64,000 bases of DNA from contig CM070918.1 in the NCBI GenBank assembly GCA_036417435.1, forward strand, positions 33,425,523 to 33,489,522, read 5' to 3'. Position numbers and translations under genes: made by a program. Below the pieces are notes generated by a model. The model was given only the letters and a program-made list of their open reading frames with translations. It had not been told where the DNA came from and made no database searches. The stretch comes from Inia geoffrensis. Lineage: Eukaryota; Chordata; Mammalia; Artiodactyla; Iniidae. This document shows, piece by piece, positions 22,873 to 32,956 of this stretch. How positions within the stretch are numbered: position 1 is the stretch's first letter; each line of letters starts with the position of its first letter.

Positions 22873-23080
22873 GGGGGCTTCCCTGGTGCCGAGGTGGTTG
22901 AGAGTCCTCCTGCCGATGCAGGGGACACGGGTTCGTGCCCCGGTCCGGGAGGATCCCACATGCCGCGGAGCGGCTGGGCCCGTGAGCCATGGCCGCTGAG
23001 CCTGCGCGTCCGGAGCCTGTGCTCCGCAACGGGAGAGGCCACACCAGTGAGAGGCCCGCGTACCAAAAAAAAAAAAAAAA
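22873..23080 (+). mobile_element. CHR-type SINE, young form, sense
   Basis: GGGGGCTTCCCTGGTGCCGAGGTGGTTGAG start, tRNA-like B-box GGGTTCGTGCCCCGGTCCGG, end GAGAGGCCCGCGTACC and a 16-base A-tail, followed directly by 12 G. 'GTGCCGAGGTGG' replaces the usual GTGGCGCAGTGG. It is inverted relative to the two copies just downstream. Confidence 0.95.
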
Positions 23081-23092
23081 GGGGGGGGGGGG
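23081..23092. repeat. G12 homopolymer after SINE A-tail
   Basis: Twelve G follow the A16 tail. This A-to-G homopolymer junction probably grew from the AAAGGGGG target present before the SINE, and is prone to length error in sequencing. Confidence 0.85.
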
Positions 23093-23350
23093 TTGCTGCT
23101 GGGGACACTGACAGCTCAGTTCCTGCTCCTCCCCTGTGAACTAGTAAAGAACTTTCCCTGGGACATGGGCCATGTGTATGGTGGAGGAGAGGGAAGCTTT
23201 GCCCCTGGGACCACCTTGAGTCAGCGGTCCCCACTGCTTCCTGTAAGGCTTCCGCATCCCTCAAGTCCCAGCTATCTTCAGAAAAGTAATCTGAGGAGGT
23301 AGATCCCTTTGCACTAAGATGCAACTGACTTCCCCTCCCACAAATCCTTC

Positions 23351-23556
23351 TTTTTTTTTTTTTTGCGGTACGCGGGCCTCTCACTGTTGTGGCCTCTCCC
23401 GTTGCGGAGCACAGGCTCCGGATGCGCAGGCTCAGCGGCCATGGCTCACGGGCCCAGCCGCTCCGCGGCATGTGGGATCCTCCCGGACCGGGGCACGAAC
23501 CCGTGTCCCCTGCATCGGCAGGCAGACTCTCAACCACTGCGCCACCAGGAAAGCCC
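23351..23556 (-). mobile_element. CHR-type SINE, young form, antisense
   Basis: T-tail, GCGGTACGCGGGCCTCTCACTG to CGCCACCAGGAAAGCCC. Nearly identical to the copy 25 bp downstream. I see no convincing target duplication for either, so a secondary duplication or later rearrangement cannot be excluded. Confidence 0.95.
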
Positions 23557-23581
23557 AAGGTAAGTCATATTTTAATGCAAG

Positions 23582-23791
23582 TTTTTTTTTTTTTTTTTTG
23601 CGGTATGCGGGCCTCTCACTGTTGTGGCCTCTCCCGTTGCGGAGCACAGGCTCCGGACGCGCAGGCTCAGCGGCCATGGCTCACGGGCCCAGTCGCTCCG
23701 CGGCATGTGGGATCCTCCCGGACCGGGGCACGAACCCGTGTCCCCTGCGTCGGCAGGCGGACTCTCAACCACTGCTCCACCAGGGAAGCCC
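23582..23791 (-). mobile_element. CHR-type SINE, young form, antisense
   Basis: T-tail, GCGGTATGCGGGCC to CTCCACCAGGGAAGCCC. It forms a head-to-tail pair with 23351-23556. Small differences (for example GTCGCTCCGC and CCTGCGTCGGC) show the two are separate copies. Confidence 0.95.
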
Positions 23792-23794
23792 TGC

Positions 23795-24130
23795 CTTTGG
23801 ATTTGATGTCAAGCGCCCCAAGAAACACGAGGGCTCTATGGGGGAGGGCTGGGAATAACTTGATGTGAGATTCTTTTGCTTTTGATGATCGCTCTGGCTG
23901 CTCTCTGGATTCCAAAGGGTCTCAGTCCAAAGGCACTGCCTTCTAACTGGGAATTTCCCCCATCCTCGGGCCAGATCTTGAGATGGGGAAGATGTCCTGC
24001 CAGCCCCTCCGAGTGCATGAGGTGGTACCCCATCCTCCTTTTGCTTCACTCCAAGCAGCACCCCCAGCTCTGCACCCACCCCACCTGCTTTCACGGGTAG
24101 CCTCAGCCCAGGGGAGTTCACTAGACAGAA
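23795..24130. other. Unique non-coding DNA
   Basis: No gene or repeat recognised. The 118-codon minus-strand ORF 23765-24121 starts in unique DNA and ends in the SINE. There is no domain, and it is treated as chance. Confidence 0.45.
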
Positions 24131-24620
24131 GAGAGGGCGGGGTTATGGCATCGCTCGGGACACAATTTTAGTAATAAGCTTCCAAATCCGTCGTTAAACG
24201 AATCGAGGGATGCTAGAAATGATATTCTATCGACCCTATTGAATGGACACTCCACATTCAGTAGGTTTTTTGTGTGTGTTTCGAGGGAAGGTATTTTTGA
24301 ATGCAACCTTTTTTTTTTCCCTGCTCTAGTTAAGGCTGATTTTACCACTGGGCAAATTGCATACATTTGGATCTGTGCCACGCTAAATACTGTTTATTTT
24401 GGACATCTGTCAGAGGCAAGCCCATGGAAGACAGGGATTCTTATTTGAAAAGGCAATTCTCTTCCAAACAGATTGAGAAGGATAGGAGCAGTGCAGATTA
24501 AAATGCACTGAAGTGGTAACGCTGTTTATCCAGTTTGCCTTTGTTACTTTGTGATTAAATGGTATTTTTAATTAAGTTTCATTGGGAGCCATAGGTATCT
24601 CAGTGGTGAAATCAATTTGA
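24130..24620. promoter_or_regulatory. Candidate conserved non-coding block, CpG-retaining
   Basis: Repeat-free AT-rich block. It keeps several CpGs in AT-rich context (AAATCCGTCGTTAAACGAATCGAGGG at 24185-24210, TATCGACCC, GTTTCGAGGG) and TAAT/TTAATTAAG motifs near 24550. Methylated CpGs normally decay fast, so clustered CpGs in such DNA suggest selection or hypomethylation. Inference only. Confidence 0.4.
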
Positions 24621-24624
24621 CAAC

Positions 24625-25230
24625 CATAAAGGGGGAGGGAAGGCCCAAGAGTGTTGTAGTGATTGCGGCTGCAGGGAGAGCCCGGCAGCTTTGAGAGGCT
24701 GGGCCAGGGAAGGGGAGAGGTCAGAGAGGCGGCCAGGGATGATTTCCTGCATGATGGCCAGGGTGTCCATGGCTGCTGCTGCTTTTGGGGAGCCGATTCC
24801 AGGGATTGTCAGGAAAAGGGATACACCTGGCTCTCTCGCTTACCCAAGAGACCCCCGTAGATTCCCAGTCAGCCGGGGAACTCCAGGAAAGGTCCAAAGG
24901 GTCTGTTTCTCGTTTCTCCCTTATTAACGAGGAGAAAGGGTGAGCGCCCCCAGACCCCGTGCTGCAGCCTGGAAGGACCAGACCTCACCCCAGCCTGGCT
25001 CCCGAACAGGGCTGTCCCAGCATCCTTCATCCCATCGGCCCCTGTTCTCACGGGACAGCGCCCCTTCCTTTCTCCCAGTACCCTGCCAAGGCAACACAAT
25101 CGATCGATTGATCTGCCAGGTATCAGGCCCAAATCCTCCTCCCACGATTGAAAACTAGTCCCCTCGGCACCCCTGCTCTACCTTTCCTATCACCATTGAT
25201 CAGGTTTTCAGAATCTTCTGACTCCTGGGT
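24625..25230. other. Unique GC-richer non-coding DNA
   Basis: No repeat recognised. Contains a palindromic ATCGATCGAT at 25098-25107. The overlapping ORFs on both strands (at most 87 codons) show no features. Confidence 0.4.
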
Positions 25231-25234
25231 GGCA

Positions 25235-25600
25235 GGAGAGGCTTTTGGTTGCAGAGTCCTTGTTCTGTATGTGATCCTAAGGCCAGCCTCCCTTTCAAGC
25301 CTTTGTTTTCTTGTCTGCAAAATGGGGATAATAGTAGTGTGCCTACCACCTAAGGTTGTTGTGAAGATTAAATAGTTGATGTGTGCATAAAATGCCTCCA
25401 GCTGTGCCTGGCATATACCGGTCTTCAGTGAAATACCAGCTCTAATGATTATTATCCCAGTTTCCTGTGATAAGAGTTGTAGCTTCATTACTCGGGCAAA
25501 TCACTTGACCTCTGTGTGATTCAGTCTTTGTTTCTGTAACGCCTAGCTCATTGGACTGTTCTGTCACCGCGATGATTCCCATTGTGTCTCCTACTTAGTA
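25235..25600 (+). mobile_element. MIR elements, sense
   Basis: 25235-25460: 'CCTTTGTTTTCTTGTCTGCAAAATGGGGATAATAGTAG..CTACCACCTAAGGTTGTTGTGAAGATTAAATAG' and tail 'TGTGCCTGGCATATACC'. A second partial core follows (25480-25600, 'CTCGGGCAAATCACTTGACCTCTGTGTGATTCAG'). Confidence 0.8.
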
Positions 25601-25639
25601 CCAGAACAATATGTTACCATCCCATTCTATCCTATTTGC

Positions 25640-26160
25640 TTCTCACAGCTTCCATTTTTCTCTCGGCAGATGGCGTGGACCTTTTTATAAATGAGATACT
25701 CTGAAAAATGATTCCTTCATACTCCCCATTACTACAACAGGATTAGGTCACCGTTTGCAATTTTAGATTTGCTTTAAAAATTCTTGCCGTCACCTTTTAA
25801 TGGATGATCTGTGTTCAACAATTGTTTATTGACTCTGAATGTCTAAGTACCAGGGTCAGTCTATTTGCAGGGGAGGGAAGCATTAATTAACTCCCAGCAT
25901 CCGATTCAGTGATTCTTTTCCAATGATGCAGTTTGTGACTTTGCTTGCATTTTCTTTTCATCAGTCCTGAAAGAATCGAGGTAAAATAGTTCCCCCGCAC
26001 ATGTGTGTCAAGCTAAATGGATAACAGCAGATACAGATCTGTTTGCCTGTCTGCACTTGCCTTTAGACAAAATTCATCAATTTTACAAAAGCTACTGACT
26101 AAACGTGGCACCAGTACAAATAAGCGCTTCTAGCGTGAGGGTTTTCCCGTTGTTTTTAAT
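25640..26160. promoter_or_regulatory. Candidate conserved non-coding block
   Basis: Repeat-free. Holds GCATTAATTAACTCC (25880-25894), TTGCTTGCATTTTC, CATCAATTTTAC and other TAAT or TGCA-rich motifs in moderate AT content. Similar in style to the other candidate enhancers in the window. Inference only. Confidence 0.35.
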
Positions 26161-26316
26161 CTGGTAAAGTGCTGAGGCTTCCTGCTGAGAGATGGGAAGC
26201 GCTGGCTTAGGACAGCACTGTGCCCCACAGATGGGGACCAAAAGGTCAAGGCCATTCTACGGGAAGTTTAGGAAAAGCCCAGTGGTTCCGGACCCTGTGT
26301 GCTCAGAGTAATCCCA

Positions 26317-26348
26317 ACCCACTAGGTTAGTGACCCACTAGGTTAGTG
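26317..26348. repeat. 16-bp tandem duplication (2 copies)
   Basis: ACCCACTAGGTTAGTG occurs twice with no spacer and no mismatch. Confidence 0.95.
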
Positions 26349-26463
26349 ACTGCCACAGGAAGCTGCTCCCCACTCATATTAAAGATTAAATAGAGACCAC
26401 AGATGAGCTAACCTTTAGTGATGCCACTTTCAAAGGTACACTTGCTTGCCCTTCCCAGCGTCC

Positions 26464-26465
<2 letters not shown>

Positions 26466-26534
<69 letters not shown>

Positions 26535-26558
26535 GAGGGGGGGGGGTGCGGGGGGTGC
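26466..26558. repeat. (GA)n microsatellite followed by G-runs
   Basis: About 35 GA units with one GAGGGA interruption, then a run of about 10 G, TGCG and GGGGGG. A purine-only strand of over 70 bases can form triplex (H-DNA), and the G-runs can form quadruplexes. The E/R-repeat and S/L-repeat ORFs over it are translation artefacts. Confidence 0.97.
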
Positions 26559-26559
26559 T

Positions 26560-27330
26560 GCTCTGCAAGCTGCATGAAACTGACAGGAAATACGGGCGCT
26601 GTGAAGCCATCTCCGGACGGGGACATTTGCAAGGACTTTGTAAACACCAAAGCCCTAGGCAAATCCAAGGAAGGAGGGTTATTATTATTTATTTTGTGAG
26701 ACCAGTTTCATTTGGGTGCATAATGGAAGAGTTTGCGTCCATTTATCACTTCTGATCAGGCAAGGCCAGTCTGACACTTAGTGACCTATGGCTCCCTTTT
26801 GAGGCCACAACAAACAGCCAGAGTGTGGCTGCTCTTGCACAAAAATAGTCTCAAAGAATACTGTTAAGGCCTCTTCTAAAATTTTTTCAGACACCACGCA
26901 CCCCGCGAAAACACCTTTACTGAGTCAAGGAATGTTCAGCCCTTGCTAAAGTAATCTTGGGGCCTTGGGACGCACGGATGCAGGGAGCAGATTTACATTT
27001 TTTCCTTGCAAATCTGCCGTCCCCAGCTGAAAACACTTTTTATCCTTTCAAACAGGGAATTCAGTTTTTCACTTTGGAGCAAGCGCAGTTAACCTACCAA
27101 CCCTGGAGCCCCGAAAGGGCTGAGCCAATTTCTCAGGGCAGCTCAAACTCCTGATCGTAACTCATCCAACACAGAAAACAGTACCTCTGGTCACCCTCCC
27201 GCCCCTGCCCCCAGCTCTTCAGACAGAGATTTCCAGTTGATTACGCCTTGATTAGAGTCAGGAAAGAAGCAAGCCAGGTATATAGGATTCCCATTGTCCT
27301 TCCCTCCTCTGCTCCCGACCAGGGTCAGGC
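26560..27330. other. Unique non-coding DNA
   Basis: No gene or clear repeat. 26840-27170 is repeat-free with sparse CpGs and could extend the conserved block that follows. Confidence 0.35.
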
Positions 27331-27620
27331 TGAGAGGGCTCTCAGTGAACACTGAACAATCAAGCCCTGTTTACCATAGACGTTTAGTTTTCTTTTCTCG
27401 AAATCAAAACAGAGTTTAGTAGGCAGCGTATTTCATACATGCCTCTTGATCAATGGAATGATCTGTCAGAAGCCATTAAAGCCCCCATTAGCTTGGATGC
27501 ATTCAAAGCTAAGCTATTGGATCATTTAAAGGCCGCGGTGATTGTTTTTAATGTACATTGATTTCTCCCTGTGAGCGGCAACGTAAGTTTGAAACTAACT
27601 GTGTATGACTAAGGCTTCAT
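27330..27620 (+). promoter_or_regulatory. Candidate exapted block containing an ancient LINE remnant
   Basis: Repeat-free by eye and AT-rich, but 27388-27561 reads as the end of a non-LTR retrotransposon protein. CpGs (AGGCCGCGGTGATTG, GAGCGGCAACGTAAG) and TTTAATGTACATTGATTTC-type motifs persist. An identifiable protein remnant of a family that is not active in mammals implies slow decay, which points to constraint at the DNA level. Its regulatory role is inferred. Confidence 0.45.
27388..27561 (+). pseudogene. Remnant C-terminus of an ancient non-LTR retrotransposon ORF2
   Basis: In the frame set by TGG at 27454, 57 codons are open from the TAG at 27385-27387 to the TGA at 27559-27561. The peptide includes 'SRQRISYMPLDQ', then 'WNDLSEAIKAPISL' and 'DAFKAKLLDHL'. 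This matches the well-known layout at the C-terminal end of CR1/L2/RTE-like LINE proteins, W-N-x-L-P-x-x-(I/V)-x-x-A-x-S-(L/V)-x-x-F-K-x-x-L; the usual P after L is replaced by S. There is no start codon or longer domain, so it is not a gene. It is unlike the L1 tails elsewhere in the window, and its family cannot be named without a search. Confidence 0.55.
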
Positions 27621-27624
27621 TTAC

Positions 27625-28290
27625 TGTCTCCAGCCCTCTGCAAAAAGCATGGTTTCACTTCATCCAGAAATGTCTGTGTATAGTTTTTAAAGAGATGCAG
27701 ACCCCGGTAGATTTCCCAAGGTTTAGACTGGGTTGGGTTGGGTTTTTTTTTCTTTTTTTCTCCCCAACCTTTCTCCCATTTCTTTGTGCCCACTAAGTGA
27801 GCTGTGCGTGCAGAATGGGAGAGGCATCGCTGCCAAGGATCTCAAGTGAAAGACAGGTGTGGGAAATTTTCCGGAAAGCATGAAGCCCCAGTTGAAGCCA
27901 AAATCGAAGTGAATTTGACAGCCTTGGGCTAACAAAAGTCTGCGTCCAGCACAAAGCAACAGAAGTGTGACTGTGCCAGGGCATCCTGGCTGGGGCATAG
28001 TTTGTTGAGTGGAAGGTGACAGAGGCCGCCTTTGGCTGCCATATTGCCATCTCTTGGTAGGTTGACCCTTCTGTGCCTTAGCCAAAATGGATTCTTGTAA
28101 CAAACACTCAGTGATTCCTTCCTAAATATCAGACTCTGTGCTAGGAGCACGAGGTTCTGTCCTCAAAGTCCCATTCTTAACCAGAATTTCTGGTCTCAGT
28201 CCCCTTGCTTATTTTAATACAGAGCCTGAGAATAAAAGAGTATTTTAGTCAAAGAAGCAATAGTTATCATATTTGCAAAGACATGTAACC
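27625..28290. other. Unique non-coding DNA
   Basis: No repeat recognised. Overlapping minus-strand ORFs (27723-28150, at most 126 codons) use three frames of the same DNA and show no domain. Confidence 0.4.
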
Positions 28291-28299
28291 CAAAGAGAA

Positions 28300-28410
28300 G
28301 TTTTGTACTTTGCACCCATTTTACAGATGGGGCAATTAAAGCCTGGATGAGAGAAATTAAGTTATTTAAGAATTACAGAAATGGGTTTTCAAGTTTCTAG
28401 TATACCTTGA
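28300..28410 (-). mobile_element. MIR fragment, antisense
   Basis: 'TTGCACCCATTTTACAGATGGGGCAATTAAAGCCTGGATGAGAGAAATTAAGTTATTT' is the MIR core in reverse. Confidence 0.65.
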
Positions 28411-28744
28411 GGTTTGGGAAGAATATGAACATTCTTAAACCTACCTCCCAAATAAACCTAAAGTATGTGGAAGGAGAAAGTGGTTCCACCTTCTTTACAA
28501 GTACAAGGATGGCCTACCCTTCCAGTTGCAGCCCAGAAAGGAGAAATTTTGTGAGTCTAGAAAACAGTTTATGTGCCATTAATTTTTTTTCTCTTGGGCC
28601 ACAAAGGTCCACAAAATTTTGGTGATATTAACTACCCAAATAAGCCATTGGAATTTATGGTGCAGGATACTAAAATCAGAGGCCAAGTTTTATCATCCCA
28701 AACACTGGCAGGTCAAGCAAAAATCACAATAGTAAATTCTAGAG

Positions 28745-28960
28745 CAGGAGTCAGCAAATTATGGCCCACTGCCAAATCTGGCCCACCACCTGTTTTTATA
28801 AAGTTTTACTGGAACACAGCTACACTTGTTTGTTTACATATTATCTATCCATGGCTGCTTTTGCACTCCCAGGGCAGAGCTGAGTATTTGTAGCAGAGAC
28901 ACAAAGGCTAAAATATTTACTATCTGGTCCTATACAGAGAAGATTTGCTGACCCTTAGCC
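28745..28960 (-). mobile_element. hAT-Charlie-type MITE
   Basis: Ends form inverted repeats (CAGGAGTCAGCAAATTATGGCCC at left; GATTTGCTGACCCTTAG at right). The interior 'TGTTTTTATAAAGTTTTACTGGAACACAGC' and 'AAGGCTAAAATATTTACTATCTGG' belongs to the common hAT MITE of eutherians. No transposase is encoded. Flanking CTAGAG/CTAGCT may be the decayed target duplication. Confidence 0.8.
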
Positions 28961-28974
28961 TAGCTCAGAGGACT

Positions 28975-29060
28975 GCTCTGTCACCTATGATCCTTCATGT
29001 TAAGTGATTCACAACACGTCTGGTACTTAGTAATTACTCAACACATACGAAAGGTGATGA
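28975..29060 (+). mobile_element. MIR 3' fragment
   Basis: 'CACGTCTGGTACTTAGTAATTACTCAACA' and the preceding 'AAGTGATTCAC' match a diverged MIR tail. Confidence 0.45.
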
Positions 29061-29064
29061 TAAA

Positions 29065-29915
29065 TCTTATTATAGTGTCCCAACCAAAACACTCATGCCA
29101 AGACCACTCTCTATACAGCAACGTGGAAAAAAGCATTCAAGGGCAACACCGTTAAGGGACAAAGTAGGATAGGAGCAAAGCCCATGGCTCTTCGTGAATT
29201 AAAGGAGCCCGAGTGATTCAGGGAGGGGACCAGGGGAAGCCATCACGAGAGGATGGAGCCGCCGCCTGCCTTTCAGGGTCAGGCAACTTCTCTCAAAAGA
29301 GGGCAGGTCTTCAGGGGAGCGAACTGCATCCTGATCCTCCCTGAACGGACAGGTAGAGAATCTTTCTGAGCACTCCCGAGCATTCCTGCTCCTGTAAGAG
29401 TGCTAAGACGATTCTAATGCCTCATTAGGAGAGGTGGTGATCTGGTCTACGATTTTTTTTTTTTTTGAAGGTGGGTAGCGGGAAGCAGGGGGCGTGGTCT
29501 ATGCTTTCTAACTTACAGGGCTGACTAATGTGTCATTATAAAGGGTCAGTAAAACACAACGACTGCTTATTCTGTGGTTGACTTATCACCCAGAAGGCTC
29601 CGGCTCTTAGAGTTTCTATGAAGGAATTCACAAACGCTCATTTTTGTCAAGCCGTCGCAATTGTAATGAAGTTGCGAGGTGAGCCTGGCTGTCCATTGAT
29701 TTCTCCTCCATCCGGGCGCTGTCCGTTCTTTTCACTTCCTTAAAGCTTTTGCGTTTTGCCCCTGCCATCCACACTCTCCAGGAATGCCCTGGGTCTGTCA
29801 CACTGCCTCTCTTGCCACCTAAATCCCTGAGTCACTTGTAAGTCACTCCACTTTCATTTGTGGATCATTTTCATTTGTTCTGTCACCAGAGTGTTTATAA
29901 ATACTATTTCACCTG
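29065..29915. other. Unique non-coding DNA
   Basis: No gene or repeat. 29560-29700 keeps CpGs in moderate AT DNA (AAGCCGTCGCAATTGTAATGAAGTTGCGAGG) and may be part of a conserved element. A T14 tract lies near 29453. Confidence 0.35.
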
Positions 29916-29919
29916 TCAA

Positions 29920-30120
29920 ATTCGGTTTCCATATTGAACTATAAGATAGCAGAAGGCAGAGCTCACGAGAGCCAGTGTTTGCTTCCATTTTATTATATTC
30001 CATAATACTCAGAATAACACTTCATATCTCCCAAAGCATTTAATATTTATTAGCTATCAGTCCAGCTAACTTTTATCTGACACATAATAGGTACTCAATA
30101 AACATCTGCTGGCTGGCTGT
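29920..30120 (+). mobile_element. L2 3' end, sense
   Basis: Tail order 'AGAAGGCAGAGCTCACGAGAGCCAGTG' then 'CTGACACATAATAGGTACTCAATAAACATCTGCTGGCTGGC' is the L2 3' end (GGCGCTCAATAAATATTTGTTGAATG type). Confidence 0.65.
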
Positions 30121-30124
30121 TTGC

Positions 30125-31005
30125 TGGAGCAAAAAAATCTACCCCCTGCTTTAAAATCCCCCCCAGACCCCCTTCCCCTAAGATTTTCTGGCCACAGCTT
30201 ACAAGGCTATTTGAAATTTACCCCCAACCTCTCTTTCCAACTTCATCTCCCAAATCTTACTTCTCACCTTGTTCCAGCCACAGCTATTTTTGTACCACGT
30301 CCTGAATTCTCCCATGGCTCTGGCCCTGTGTCTAGGTGAGCTGGCCTTGAGCACGATGGGACTTAACTGCAGGCAAGAGGAGACAGCTGAGAAGGGGTGG
30401 AGCTGGGGAGAATGTGGTCAGCAAAGTTAGTGTCCCAAAGGGACATTTGATCAAGCAGGCGCTGCCATGATAGCCAAGCATCTGAGCTGGTGGCTGGGAC
30501 GTGGCAGCAGGGATTATAGGGGACCTCGTTTCTGCCTAGGATTAAAGGGAGCAGAAGAAACACCCCCAGGAAGGAGCAGACAAGCCCTCCGTGTGGGGTC
30601 AGAGCCCGGCCTAGCTGCACAGCATTCAGTACAGGGATCCAGGCCCAGGGCAGCCGCGAGAGCGAGATCACAAAAGACAAACTGCCTTGGCCAATGGAGG
30701 TTGAGGGAAGACTGGAAGAGCTCAGTGGGGCACTGAACTTGGGTTGGTAGGATTAACTTCAGATCCCATTGGCCTGGGGGCATAAGGCTACTTACTCTAC
30801 AGTGGTGTCACATCATAATCATTTCCTCAAGAATTCGATTCTCCATGCATTGCAAACACACACGATCAAAAGGGCAAACGGCATAACGATTCCATCCCCA
30901 AATGGCACTCAGTAAGTGAGTAGCCCGGAGTGTGGGGAGATGGGGGACCAAAATCCTGTTTCGTCTTTTGGGGAAGGTACCTCACGGCTTCTAGAAACAA
31001 GCCAA
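30125..31005. other. Unique non-coding DNA
   Basis: No repeat recognised. Opposed ORFs at 30363-30783 overlap fully on both strands and carry no recognisable domain. Confidence 0.4.
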
Positions 31006-31014
31006 CTGAAAAAA

Positions 31015-32028
31015 AATCACGATCTGTTCCAGCAATGGTAGGAAAAACTGTCCAGACATTTCACCAGAGAGGACGTATGGGTGGCAAATAAGCCCATGGA
31101 AAGACGGCCAACAGCATCTGCTATCAGGGAAATGCCCGTTTAAACCACTGCACACCTACAGGAACAGCTATAATTTTAAAAGTAGTGATAACTCCACGTG
31201 TCGGCAAGGATGTGGTGAAGCCCCGGCACCATCCGCGGCTGGTGGGAGCGTGAAATGGTACAGCCACTCTGAAAAACAGTTGGGCAGTTTCTTGTAAAAT
31301 GAAACATACAATTACTACATGACCCAGCAATCATACTCTTGATCATTTATCCCTGAAAAATAAAAATGCATATGACTGTTCATAGCAGCTTTATTCATCA
31401 TAGCCCCAAACTGTAAACAAACTACAAAGGGTGTAACTTGGGTACGTCCATGCCATGGAATACTTCTAAGCAATCAAAAAGGAATAAACTATTGATACAC
31501 ACACAGCTTGGACGGATCTCCAGGGAATTATGCTGAGCCAAAAAAAAACATCCGATCTCAAATGGTTATATGCTGTAAATGTATGTAAATAAATGATTCC
31601 ACTTCTTATATCACCTTCTTAAACGCACAGAAGTATAGAGGTGGAAGGCAGATTGGTGGTTGCCAGAGGTCAGGGATGTGAAGTGGCTATCAAAGAGCAG
31701 CACGGAAAGACTTGTGGTGATGGGACAATTCTGTATCTTGATTGCTGGTGGGGGGCGGTCACGTGAGTCTACACACAGGATAAAATTGTGTAGAACTGTT
31801 TACACTCATGCACACACAACTATTGAAATCTGAATCAACTCTGTGGACTGTAGCAATATCAGTTTCCTGGTTTTGATATTATAAGACAATTTGATATTTT
31901 ATTACAGTTATCAAAGGTGTTACAATCCCGGGAAACTGACTAGAGAGCACAGAGGACCCCCTGTATATTTTGGGGGTAACTTCTTGTGAATTTATAATTA
32001 TTCCCAAATAAAAAGATTTAAAAAAACT
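31015..32028 (+). mobile_element. Old L1 3' end, sense
   Basis: 'ACATTTCACCAGAGAGGACGTATGGGTGGCAAATAAGCCC', 'GTGTCGGCAAGGATGTGGTGAAG', 'GACCCAGCAATCATACTC', 'CATGGAATACTTCTAAGCAATC' are ordered ORF2-tail landmarks. A long 3'UTR with 'TGGTTGCCAGAGGTCAGGG' follows, and it ends in AAATAAAAAGATTTAAAAAAA. Highly decayed, L1M class. Confidence 0.88.
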
Positions 32029-32029
32029 G

Positions 32030-32400
32030 GCCAGGCTGGACAAAATAAAAGGCAGTGTGCCTATTTCCAATGTGCCACCTCCCTAGGGGACTCTCAAGAG
32101 TAATTGTCACTGTAAATGATGTCTTGTACATAAGATGCGACTGCACTCTTGAACCCATAGGTTGCTCGTGCTTGTACCTTAGAACAACACCCATCCCTCG
32201 GGATCTGGCTTCCCTTGGGCATTGCTGCCATGTCCTCATGAAACCTTCTGGAAGGAGACCCCTCTCCCCATTCATTGGATGAGACTTTCAGACAAGGTCA
32301 CAGGCACATCTAATAATCTGAAATGACCTTTTAACCAAACATATTTGGGATACACGGGCCTAGACTGTGCTCTTAAGTGTCCTTTGAAACCAGAGACAAT
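32030..32400. other. Unique non-coding DNA
   Basis: Nothing recognised beyond chance ORFs (32018-32282 on both strands). Confidence 0.4.
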
Positions 32401-32404
32401 ACTA

Positions 32405-32635
32405 CCATTTGGGCCAGGCACTGTTCTAAGTACTTCACATGACTGTCTCACAAAATTTTCACAGCAACCCCATCTGGTAGTTACTACTGTTTAGCTCCAT
32501 TTTTCCAGGTGAGGAAATTTAGGCACAGAGAGGCTAAATAACTTGCCCCAGATCACACAACTTGTAGCTGGCAAAGACAGGATTCCAACCCAGGGAGTCT
32601 AGCTCCAGAGCCTGAGCACTTAATCTCTCTTTCCC
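32405..32635 (-). mobile_element. MIR SINE, antisense
   Basis: 'GGCCAGGCACTGTTCTAAGTACTTCACATG', 'CAGGTGAGGAAATTTAGGCACAGAGAGGCTAAATAACTTGCCCCAGATCACACAACTTGTAGCTGGC', 'GAGTCTAGCTCCAGAGCCTGAGCACTTAA'. Nearly full length. Confidence 0.92.
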
Positions 32636-32835
32636 AGGTTGACCTTGGCACCATTCTCAATTCCATCCAAGTTATTGGTTCCACCAAACATAGAAGATAC
32701 CAGATCTGGTAAAGGCAGGAGCCAGAGTTATTTCCAGCCACTGCCACATAAGAGCAATGCTTTATAGTGGAGTGGTTAGATACCTGGTCTTTGGAGGAAA
32801 TCATACCCAGATTCCAGTCCCAGCAGACCTCCACT

Positions 32836-32884
32836 ACACACACACAAACACACACACACACACAGACACACACACACACGCACA
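32836..32884. repeat. (CA)n microsatellite
   Basis: About 24 CA units with interruptions (ACAAACA, CAGACA), inside a MIR. Confidence 0.97.
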
Positions 32885-32956
32885 GAGCTGTGTGACCATG
32901 GGCAAATTGCTTAACCTCTCTGTGCCCCAGCTTCCCTTCTGTTAAATGGGACTACT

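Noticed and set aside
22827..23558. 243-codon minus-strand ORF
   Set aside because: It consists of two inverted CHR SINEs and the spacer. Similar ORF peptides (LRTRRLSGHGSRAQPLRGMWD) recur at every CHR copy.
23765..24121. 118-codon minus ORF
   Set aside because: Ends in a SINE; no recognisable feature; overlapped by ORFs in other frames.
26386..26699. Ser-Leu and Arg-Glu repeat ORFs
   Set aside because: Translations of a (GA)n microsatellite.
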